Source: Neocallimastix lanati (nom. inval.)
Taxonomy: Eukaryota; Neocallimastigomycota; Neocallimastigomycetes; Neocallimastigales; Neocallimastigaceae
NCBI GenBank assembly: GCA_016946835.1
Contig: JACVTC010000066.1
Coordinates: forward strand, 519,501-583,500
Direction: 5' to 3'
DNA: 64,000 bases
The position numbers were made by a program, and so were the translations under genes. Positions 54,340 to 64,000 of the stretch are shown piece after piece (the first letter of the stretch is position 1; each line of letters opens with the position of its first letter). The notes under the pieces are model-generated. The model made no database searches, was not told where the DNA came from, and was given only the letters and a program-made list of their open reading frames with translations.

Positions 54340-57011
54340 TAATAATGATATTAATAATAATAATATTGATAATAATGATAATATTAAAATTTAAATAGAA
54401 GTGGTAAAGTATCTATTTAAATTAATAAAAACGAGAATAAAAAAAACTTACAAGTATTGTAAATCTTTTAATAATTTTATTTTCGAAGGAATAGATTCGA
54501 TCTGTTTATTACTATTCAAAAAACTATAATTAAAGTATATCATTTATTCATTTATATATTATAAAAATTTAATTAATAATTATGAAATAGAAATATTAAA
54601 TTATAAAAAGAGATATATAATATATATATATATATTAATCAACTAATTTATTTTTTAAAAGTTCTTCCACTTACAGGTTTTTTAATTTTTCTAAAGATAC
54701 TATTTTATTAAAAGCTTCATCATTAAAATTATTTGCTCCAAGATAACTATTGAATATTATTTAATGTTTAATAGATTTTGTTAATATATATATATATATA
54801 TTTTAAATAAATTAATAAATAAATAAATTAAAATAATAGTATAATTTACATTTTTTCTATATTTTCATTTATATATATTATATAAGTCAATAATTTAATA
54901 ATAACAATAATAAAAAAAAAAAAAAAAAAAACTTACAGATCTGATAAATTACTAGATGTAGTTTCTAATGTTAATTTATTGAAATTGTTACCAACGGCAC
55001 GCCTATCATACAAGAACAAAATAATAATAATAATAATAGTAATTAATTATTTTTTATTTAGTAAGATTATTTATAAATATATATTTTTATTATATAGGAA
55101 TATTTATGATATCACAATATACATACATGCTTATTAAATTTTTTGGTATATATAATTCTCCTGACATAATATTATAGGATACATTACTAATATATTCAAA
55201 TAAAAATTAATATTTAAAAGTTTTTGATCTATTAATATTTTATTTAATGAATTTTTTATTTTATTAATTTATTAATTTTTTTTTTATGGTATTATGTATA
55301 TATATATAAAAAAATTATTATTATTATTATTATTGTATATAAAACATATAAATATTTTAATTACAGGTCTTGAAGTACAGGAAAATCTTTAATTTTTTCA
55401 GTTATGGAGTCAGAAATTTTATTTTTATTTAAATCTCTAGAATAATAAATCACATACATAGAATAAATAAATAGATTATTAATGATATATAATTTTAAAC
55501 GGTTGTTGTTATTAAATTATATATTCATAAAACTTTGTTATCTATTTAATATATTAGAGAAGAAAGAGGAAAAAAAAAATTATTTTTTTCTTTTTAAAAG
55601 TTTTTTTATTACATACAATTTTTTCAAGTTTTGTAAAGTTTTAAATTGATATGGAAAAGAGGTAATAAAGTTTCCACTTAAATTTCTATTTATAAAAATA
55701 AATATCAAATATTGGATTTTAATATATATATATATATATTTTTTGGCCAAAAATAAAAAATTATAAAAAATAGTATAATAAAAAAAAAAAAAAAAAGTAA
55801 TAATAATAAAAATAATTTTTAATAAAGTAGGAGTAACTTACATATTTTTTAATGGACTCTTATCATTTAAATTTGTTGGTAAAAGTTCAACATTAGAATT
55901 AATAATATTTCTAATATTACATAATATTTATTATTAAATACAATATTAATAAAATATATATATATATATATTAATAGATATACATAGAGTAAAAATAAAT
56001 TATTAAATAAGCAAAAAAAAAAAAATAATTTTTTTTTTTTCATATAATTACAATGTTTCTAAACTTGGTTGTTGGAAAAATATTTCTGGTAAATTATTTG
56101 AACTATCATAAATTTTATACAAATTCTTAAATTCTCTATCGTTGTTTAAATAAATATTATTTTAATGAAATTTAAATTTTATAAAAAAAAAAAAAGGCAT
56201 GAGAAAAAATATATTTATTTTTTTTTTATTATTTAAAATATATATATATATATACATATTTTTCTATTAATATTTTATTATTATTAAAGTATTAAAGAAT
56301 ACTTTACAAAGTTTTTAACATAGAAAGTATAGGAAATTCAGAAAAATCTGGTTTTGGAATATCATAACTACTAAAATCAATATTTCTTTTATATATAGGA
56401 ATATATAAATATAAATTAAAATGTTTTTTTTTTTTTTTTTTTTTTTTTTTTTGAATTAACATTTAAATTTTATTGTCATTTATTGAGAAAGGGTAACAAA
56501 ATAATAATAATAATAATCGAATAAAAACTTACAATGACACTATTTTATCTTCTTTACAACTACTAGTATTACCGTCACAACATATGAATGAAGAATTGGC
56601 ATTAAAAGAATTGAATTGTTTAAAAAATTTATTAAAATTTATACAATCTTCTATTGATTGTTTTCCATTTAACTCAATAGTGGAAATTATATCAAATGCG
56701 TTATTATTGTTTCCATTATTATTATTATTATTATTATTATTATCGTTATTATTAATATTATTATTATTATTTTCGTTATTATTAATATTAATATTATTAA
56801 TATTATTATTATTATTTTCGTTATTATTAATATTATTATTTTCGTTATTATTTTCATTAAAAGAAATTGTTTGGTCTATTTCTGCATTTTGATTTGAATT
56901 AGGTTCTTTTCCTTTATTTTTAATAGAATTAATAACTTCACCTATGTCAAAACCTCTACAGAAGGTAATACTTCCTCCTGATAGTAACAAAATAAATTTT
57001 GATAACTTCAT
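52909..57011 (-). CDS. Secreted/type I membrane LRR protein with PPPY tail, 12 exons
   Basis: I assembled 12 exons (minus): 56533-57011, 56308-56385, 56052-56135, 55842-55910, 55617-55685, 55365-55436, 55127-55186, 54937-55002, 54675-54746, 54452-54523, 54173-54241, 52909-53968. Total 2250 nt, 749 aa. Donors are GTAAGT, GTAAAG, GTAATT, GTATGT or GTAAAT; acceptors are mostly TAG; introns are 124-210 nt. Every intron falls after the second base of a codon. Domains: signal peptide 1-20 (MKLSKFILLLSGGSITFCRG), Asn-rich linker 50-104, Cys-bearing N-cap (SSFICCDGNTSSCKEDKIVS) like plant LRR N-caps, ten LRRs about 160-396 with one per exon 2-11, a Cys-rich C-cap (CDFSDIHLVC .. CEYLTSG .. C) about 420-445, one membrane helix about 485-507 followed by RKHFFK, and a Ser/Thr/Asn-rich tail 508-749 ending NNPPPYSEI. 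There is no kinase or TIR domain. Likely a cell-surface recognition or adhesion protein; the PPPY motif is a WW-domain (Rsp5/NEDD4-type) ligand in known proteins. Exon borders are by eye but all keep frame. Confidence 0.85.
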
Positions 57012-58400
57012 TTTTGTATTTATTTAAAGTATTTTTTTTTTTATTTCCTTTACAAATAAAATTTATTGATAAAAATTTTTATTATTATAATGAACTCTTT
57101 TTTCTTTTCCTATTAAATAGTTAATAAGTGTACGATTATGGTTATTATTATTTTGATATATTGGTTTCAAAGAATTGAATTAAATAAATAATAATAATAA
57201 TATTTTAAAATTGATTTGGATATTCTTTATTTTTATTCTTATGTTTTTTTTTTTTGTATCAATTAATAAATATAATGAATTTATTATAAATGTAAATAAA
57301 TTTTATAAAAAAAAAATAAAAATAAAAAGATATATTTATATATTTATATATTTATATAATAATATTCAAAAGGTAATTTGAATTGGTTTACTATTGATAT
57401 ACATTATATAATTTATTATTGAACTAGAAAGAGTAAAATAATAAAAAATTATATCTTAATAATAAATATTTATATTTATATTTAAATAGTTTCTTTTCCT
57501 ATTTAACCTCCAAAAAAAAAGAATAAAATGAAATAAAAAAAAAAGAATAAAATGAAATAAAAATGAAATAAAATTGAAATGAAATGAAATAAAACTTCTT
57601 TATATTATTGTGAATAATAAAAAAAAAAAAAAGGAAAAAAAGTAAAAAATTTTTATATTTATATAAAAAAATTAAAAAAAAATTAAAAAAAAATTAAAAA
57701 AAAAAATTAAAAATTAAAAATTTTAATTTCTTCTTTCAACAATAAAAAAAAAAAAAAAATTAAAAAAAAAAAAAATTTCATCAACAATATATTAAAATTA
57801 TATTATTTATATATTATACATAAAATATAAATATTATTGTTATATATATAAATATATATTATTTAATAGATTTCTATATAATTTACCAAAAATTTTTATG
57901 TTATGCAAAAATTTTTCAATTTGGTCACAATTTATTTTATTTAATATAAATTTTGACCGCATCATTAAAACTTTAATTAATAATATTTGATTCAAACTTT
58001 ATTTAATAATAAATGGATCATTGGAATATTAAAAAAATAAATTAAAAAAAAATTAAATATAAAAAAAAATAAAATAAATAAAATATAAAATAATTATAAA
58101 ATAATTATAAAATAAAATATAAAAATAAAATATAAAAATAAAATATAAAAATAATAAAATAAATATAAAATAAATATAAAAATAAAATATAAAAATAAAA
58201 TATAAAAATAATTATAAAATAAATATAAAAATAAAATATAAAATAATTATAAAATAATTATAAAATAAATATAAAATAAATATAAATATAAATATAAAAT
58301 AATTATAAAATAAAACAAATATAAAATAAATATATTAATTATTAGTATGAATAAAAATCAAATTAAAAATAATAAAAAAAAATAAAAAAAAATAAAAAAA
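57012..58400. other. Upstream flank of the LRR gene, AT-rich
   Basis: It should contain the LRR gene promoter (minus strand). I see only AT-rich DNA, (ATATAAAT)-type tracts at 58075-58340 and A-runs. No distinctive element can be called. No ORF is supported. Confidence 0.6.
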
Positions 58401-58590
58401 TAAAAAGAAATAGCCAGGCAACTTATCTTTTCAGCCAGACGAAAGGAAATCCCTTTTTACTATTAGAGTGAGTGAAACTTACTTTTAATTAAAATACTTT
58501 TAATTCAATTTTTAAAAACTAATTTATTAAGGCATTCAGATGATAATTAATTCTTTCTCTCCCTCTCTCTCTCTTTTTAAAAATATTTAG
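58401..58590. other. GC-richer non-coding island
   Basis: A patch with two AGCCAG motifs (about 58412 and 58431), GAAAGGAAATCCC, GAGTGAGTGAAACTTAC, and a CT microsatellite (58558-58574). On minus the AAACTTAC block reads GTAAGTTT, donor-like. No protein frame of note surrounds it, so it may be regulatory DNA or an exon relic. Function unknown. Confidence 0.3.
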
Positions 58591-59033
58591 AATAAAAAAG
58601 GGTAAAAAGATAATAATAATAATAAAAAAAAAGAATTTATAACCTATCAATTAGCATTAATCCATATTTAAAAATATTTAAAAAATATAAATAAAAAATT
58701 CATTAAAAAAAAAAAAATTAATAATAAAAATATTATTATTAAAGATAATCACATGATATAAATTATAAATTAATTACTAATTTACATAAAATTAGTAATA
58801 ATAATCTTTTTACATAAAATAATGTATTAACATAAATTTATTTTTGTCACGTTTCATTTATCCTCTTATTTTCATTGTTTTCATGATATGTACACGTGAT
58901 TAATCCAAAATAACAAATTAAATTTATTAATAAATAAGGTTTATGTTTATAATAAAAAATAATTATAAAAAAAAATTAAAAAAAAATATCAAAAATTTTT
59001 TAATTTAAAAAAGGAAAATCATTTCTAAATTGA

Positions 59034-59039
<6 letters not shown>

Positions 59040-59065
<26 letters not shown>

Positions 59066-59068
59066 GAT

Positions 59069-59146
<78 letters not shown>
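59040..59146. repeat. ATTT microsatellite
   Basis: About 26 near-perfect ATTT units with one ATTG variant. Confidence 0.95.
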
Positions 59147-59147
<1 letters not shown>

Positions 59148-59585
59148 GTATTAAAATCTTTTTATTATTATTCAATTATTTTTCACTTTAAATTAAATAT
59201 ATAAAAAATGATAATATAAAATTAGAAAATATATATATAAATATATATAAAAATTCATATCTATAGAATTATTTAAATAAAAATTCATATCTATAGAATA
59301 ATATTAAATGATATACAATGATATACAATGATATACAATGATAGATAATAATTTCTTTTTTATTTTTATATATATATATATATTCATTTCATTTTTATAT
59401 ATATTCATATCATTTCATTTCATTTCATTTAATTATTATAATAAATAAAAATTTTTTATTTAAAATAAAATTAATTTTAACCAAATCTGAAAAATGGATA
59501 GAAATACTTAAATTATGGTGAAAAAGGCCTCATTGATGGTTTTATCAAAAATATTTACAAAAAAAAAAAGAATAATAATAAAAAA

Positions 59586-60435
59586 AAGAGTATTTATTAA
59601 TAAATAATAAATAATAAATAATTAAATAATAAATAATAAATAATAAATAATTGAATAATAATAAATAAATAATAAATAATAAATAATAAATAATAAATTA
59701 ATAAAGAGTATTTATTAATAAATAATAAATAATAAATAATAAATAATAAATAATAAATAATAAATAATAAATAATAAATAATAAATAATAAATAATAAAT
59801 AATAAATAATAAATAATAAATAATAAATAATAAATAATAAATAATAAATAATAAAAAGAGTATTTATTAATAAATAATAAATAATAAATAATAAATAATA
59901 AATAATAAAAAGAGTATTTATTAATAAATAATAAATAATAAATAATAAAAAGAGTATTTATTAATAAATAATAAATAATAAATAATAAAAAGAGTATTTA
60001 TTAATAAATAATAAATAATAAATAATAAATAATAAATAATAAAAAGAGTATTTATTAATAAATAATAAATAATAAATAATAAAAAGAGTATTTATTAATA
60101 AATAATAAATAATAAAAAGAGTATTTATTAATAAATAATAAATAATAAATAATAAAAAAGAGTATTTATTAATAAATAATAAATAATAAATAATAAAAAG
60201 AGTATTTATTAATAAATAATAAATAATGAATAATAAAAAAGAGTATTTATTAATAAATAATAAATAATAAATAATAAAAAGAGTATTTATTAATAAATAA
60301 TAAATAATAAATAATAAAAAGAGTATTTATTAATAAATATTAAATAATGAATAATAAAAAGAGTATTTATTAATAAATATTAAATAATGAATAATAAAAA
60401 AGAGTATTTATTAATAAATAATAAATAATAAAGTT
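59586..60435. repeat. Compound AT minisatellite with AGAGTATTT unit
   Basis: About 16 copies of AAGAGTATTTATTAATAA, each followed by a variable number of ATAAATA/AATAAT units, giving periods of about 33 to 150 bp. Later copies carry shared variants (AATATTAAATAATGAATAAT), showing local duplication of neighbouring units. Non-coding. Confidence 0.9.
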
Positions 60436-61625
60436 AATATTATGATCCATCCTACAAAGAAGAATAATAAAATTTAATGAAATTAAATTTCATAAATTAT
60501 AATATTTAATATGGATTTAATAGTAAATTTAATAGAAATTATATATAATTTTGGATGGTTTCTTAACAATTCTTAATCTTTTTTTTTTTTGTTTTTTTGT
60601 TTTTTTTACTTATTTCATTATTATTTTTATTTTTATCCATTTTTTTTAAAAAATTTATAATAATTATAAAAAAGATATGAATACATCATATACAAAAAAT
60701 TTAGATTTTTATATTTGGTTTTAGATGAAATATTCAATCCATATAAACTTTTACTAACTATTTTATTGCTACTACGTAATATTGAAAGTGTGTCAAATTA
60801 TTATTATTTTTATTCAACCACTTTCAAATTAAAAATGTTTTATTATTATTAAAAATTCAATTCATATTTAAAATAAGAATATTTGATAATTAATATTATT
60901 TGATAATTAATATTATTTGATAATTAATATTATTTGATATTCTTTTGAATAAAATTTCTTTTTTATTATCATTCAGTTATTGATAGATTCAAAGTTTATA
61001 TTTAAGTTTTTTTTATGAATATTTATTGTCATTATTAATCCATTTCTAAATTATTCATTTCTTTTTATATTTATATATAAATTATATTTATAATATTTAT
61101 TTTATATTTATAATATTTATTATATTTTATTTTATATTTTATATTTATTATATTTTATTTTTTTAATATTTATTATATTTTATATTTATTATATTTATTA
61201 TATTTTATATTTATAATATTTATTATATTTTATTTTATATTTTATATTTATTATATTTTATTTTTTTAATATTTATTATATTTTATTTTATATTTTATTT
61301 TTTTAATATTTATTATATTTTATTTTTAATATTTTACCATTTTTTATGTTTTTATATATTTTACCATTTTTTATGTTTTCTATTTTATATTTATTATATT
61401 TATTTTTAATTTTACTATTTTTATACTATTTTTTTAATATTTTTTTAATTTTTATTTTTTTATTAAAATTTATAAAAATTAATTTAAAAAAGATTTCAAC
61501 CAATTAGAAGGCAGAAAAAACTTTGATTTTAATTTAATAAAAAATTAAAAAAAAAAAAATTAAAAATAAAGAAAAAGACAAAAAAAAGTGGATAAAAATA
61601 AAAAAAAAATTATGAAAAAAAAATA
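60436..61625. other. AT-rich intergenic DNA
   Basis: Contains a triple TTGATAATTAATATTATT repeat at about 60887-60940 and TATTTATTATATTTTATTT-type tracts at 61070-61390. 60690-60840 is slightly less repetitive but shows no convincing frame. No gene supported. Confidence 0.6.
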
Positions 61626-61905
61626 ATTGAATAAAACAATAATAAATAAGTAAATAAATAAATAATAAATAAGTAAATAAATAAATAAATAATAATTAAA
61701 TAATTGAATAATTAATTGAATAAAACAATAATAAATAAGTAAATAAATAAATAAATAATAATTAAATAATTGAATAATTAATTGAATAAAACAATAATAA
61801 ATAAGTAAATAAATAAATAAATAATAATTAAATAATTGAATAATTAATTGAATAAAACAATAATAAATAAGTAAATAAATAAATAAATAATAATTAAATA
61901 ATTAA
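61626..61905. repeat. 66-bp tandem minisatellite
   Basis: Three near-identical copies and one partial copy of a unit of about 66 bp, beginning GAATAAAACAATAATAAATA and containing AAGTAAATAAATAAATAA and AATTGAATAATTAATT. It is followed by an A-run. Non-coding. Confidence 0.85.
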
Positions 61906-63244
61906 ATAATTAAATAAATAATTAAATAAAAAATAAAAAAAAAAAAAAAAAAAAGAGATTGATCTAAAAAAACAATAAAAAACTTATAAAGATTAAAAAC
62001 TAAATATAAAATTAGAATAATGAAATAAATTTCAAAATGGAATTCTGTGGTTGGATTCTTTATAGGAAATCTTTTCAATTCTCTTTTCTTCATTTTATTT
62101 TTTTTTATTTTAAAAACATTAAAATAACAATTAAAGTTTCAGTCCTTCTTAAAAATTATAAAAATATAATTAACGATATTCAAAAAAAAAAAATTAGAAA
62201 AAACTAAGAAAAAGCTAAGAAAAAAAATAAAAATAATATTACAACTATATAACTATATAATTATATAATTATATAAATATATATAAATATTAATATATTA
62301 CTCTATAAATATTTAAATATTTAAATTATAAATAATTTTTTTTATTTAAATTTTTTGTATTAAACCCATTAATCTAAATTTTTTTTTTTAAAAAAATTCT
62401 TTTTAATATAAGAAGCATTCTTTTATTATTAATATTTAATTAGTTAATTATTATTCTTTATTATTATTCTTTATTATTATTCTTTACTATTATTCTTTAC
62501 TATTATTTATTATTATTTATTATTTATTATTTATTATTTATTATTTATTAATCCTTAATATAATTATTAATATTATTATTTATTACTATTAATCATTAAT
62601 ATAATTATTAATAAAATTATTAATATAATTATTTATTATTCAATTATTTATTATTATCTGTTATTGTTATTATTGTTAGTATTAAATACAAAGAATAATA
62701 AATATATATTATATTTTATAATATAATATGAAATAATATAATATGATATATTATATGAAATAATCGATTATCTTATTTTTTTTATATTTTAGTAAACTTT
62801 TGCTTCATTTTCTATTTTATGATAATTAAAAAATTTTAAATTGGATGAAGGAATGATTTAGATATAAATTTTCTTAGTATATATAAAAATAGAAGCAACT
62901 TTAATTTTAACGGCCATTTCCTTCATATTTTAATCCAAAAAATAATCATTTTATAATTTTTTAATTATTTTTTAATGTTACTGATAGATAACATAAAAAA
63001 TAAAAATAAAAAAAATTTTTTTTTTTTTTTTGTGCGGATAATTTCTATTTTTTTTTTATTCATCATCAATTAATGACCGTCTAACAATACAGAAAAAAAA
63101 AAAAAGGAATTTTTTTTTATTTAATAAATTTTCTAATATAATAACTAAAAGAAAAAAAAAACATATAAAAACCATTTTATGATATTTTATAATTAAATAA
63201 ATACTTTTAGGATAAAAGTTTATAGAATTTCAAATATTTACAGA
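61906..63244. other. AT-rich intergenic DNA
   Basis: Mostly A/T with (ATT)n, (TATTTATT)n and TA tracts. A minus ORF at 61902-62093 opens with a less repetitive stretch (MKKRELKRFPIKNPTTEFHF) before poly-Phe, and a minus scrap at about 62900 reads MKEMAVKIKVASIFI. Both are too short to credit as genes. I see nothing else. Confidence 0.55.
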
Positions 63245-63382
63245 ATGAAAAGTTACTCTCTATATATTTGTGATATAACTAATGAAATTGGCATTGAACT
63301 TGCTGAAGATGAACATCTTAATGAGTTGGGTTGATGTATAGAATTTGATAAAAATAAAATTATCAAGAGATTAATACAATAA
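63245..63382 (+). pseudogene. Short broken ORF, unrecognised
   Basis: ATG at 63245 opens MKSYSLYICDITNEIGIELA then EDEHLNELG, stops at TGA 63332-63334, and in the same frame continues CIEFDKNKIIKRLIQ to TAA at 63380-63382. The residue mix is protein-like and the island is the only such one in the last 6 kb. It could be a short gene truncated by one stop, a gene-end fragment, or chance. No family recognised. Confidence 0.35.
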
Positions 63383-63769
63383 AACTCTAAAAAAAAAAAA
63401 AAAAAATTAGCTATAAATTATAAAACTTTAAAATGAAAAAAAAAAAAATAAATAAACTATCATTTATAATTCATTATAGAATACATATATATAATATCCA
63501 TTTTATTAAAATATTTTTTTTTGTTATATATTTATTAACCCTTATTAATTTTTTTTTTTATTTTTTATTTTACTTAATAAAATTTAATTCATTATTTTAT
63601 TAAAATAAATATATATAAATATTTTTTTTTTATAGAACAATAGAAAATTTAAAACAATAGATAAAATTATTTAATGTATTTATTTTTATTTTAATATCAA
63701 AATCATTATGATTTCATTTAATAAATAATATATTTTCTTGGTTAGGTTATATTCAAATCCAGTATTAGT

Positions 63770-63806
<37 letters not shown>

Positions 63807-64000
63807 AATAATAAAAATTTTTTAAACTAATAATATAATATTATTTTTTTCTGTTTAGATTTTATATGAAAACTTGAATATATAAATTTTATAAAAAAAA
63901 ATTAGAATAAAATAAAAATAAAGTAAAATGAAAAAATAAATATAAAAAATTTATAAAAAAAAAAAAAATCCTTTAACTTAATCTTATTATACTTTTTTGT
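63383..64000. other. AT-rich window end
   Basis: A/T homopolymers (for example about 31 T at 63770-63800) and short AT tracts. No gene is supported. Confidence 0.6.

Noticed and set aside
56584-56892. Plus 102-codon Leu-rich ORF
   Set aside because: Antisense of the Asn-rich linker in LRR gene exon 1.
59040-61905. CRISPR-like array
   Set aside because: The tandem units are AT minisatellites without unique spacers, in a eukaryotic context.
61902-62093. Minus 63-codon ORF beginning MKKRELKRF
   Set aside because: The first 20 residues look protein-like, but the rest is poly-Phe/Ile from AT repeats and no splice donor follows.

Overview
This is an extremely AT-rich eukaryotic nuclear window (roughly one fifth GC or less by eye). 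Genes stand out as islands of higher GC inside A/T homopolymers and AT microsatellites. A spliced host gene uses GTAAGT-like donors and AG acceptors. Proteins are rich in Asn and Lys, and an ankyrin protein, an LRR membrane protein and a decayed bacterial-type PI-PLC gene are present. This combination best fits an anaerobic gut fungus (Neocallimastigomycota). The assignment is an inference from composition and gene content; no rRNA or marker gene is present.

Layout. 1-47 kb is a transposon graveyard. In order it holds: LTR-like repeats; a PI-PLC pseudogene (about 905-1500, minus); a whole-looking young Ty1/copia element (2559-8906, minus) with identical 320-bp LTRs and a TTATC target duplication; AT-rich LTR relics; a coiled-coil ORF and a second unrecognised ORF joined by a 250-bp inverted repeat (12.5-14.2 kb); a small copia-like LTR pair with no pol (15168-16666); a broken Ty3/gypsy element on minus (about 19.98-25.76 kb) with a nested LTR-like insertion; a truncated gypsy fossil (26.6-29.28 kb) abutting a heavily decayed copia fossil (29.3-33.25 kb); a young copia element (33348-40369, 279-bp LTRs, ATAAA duplication) split by a 1263-bp nested solo-LTR-like insertion with its own TTAAA duplication; and a gypsy relic on minus (42.9-44.8 kb) with LTR remains around it.

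From about 47 kb the texture changes to host-type intergenic DNA packed with poly-A/poly-T. Two convergent host genes lie here. One is a single-exon ankyrin-repeat protein (49706-51475, plus, 589 aa). The other is a 12-exon gene on minus (52909-57011, about 749 aa) for a secreted-then-membrane-anchored LRR protein. Its ten middle exons each encode one LRR in the same phase, and its cytoplasmic tail ends in a PPPY motif. 57-64 kb is almost all simple repeat and minisatellite, with one short broken coding-like stretch near 63.25 kb.

The most notable points are the one-exon-one-repeat LRR receptor-like gene with a WW-ligand tail, a primer-binding site in at least two copia elements that matches the anticodon arm of tRNA-Lys(CUU) rather than a tRNA 3' end, tRNA-like A-box/B-box modules placed upstream of TATA boxes in LTR-like repeats, and the PI-PLC pseudogene. 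All reading was by eye, so repeat boundaries without target duplications are approximate.
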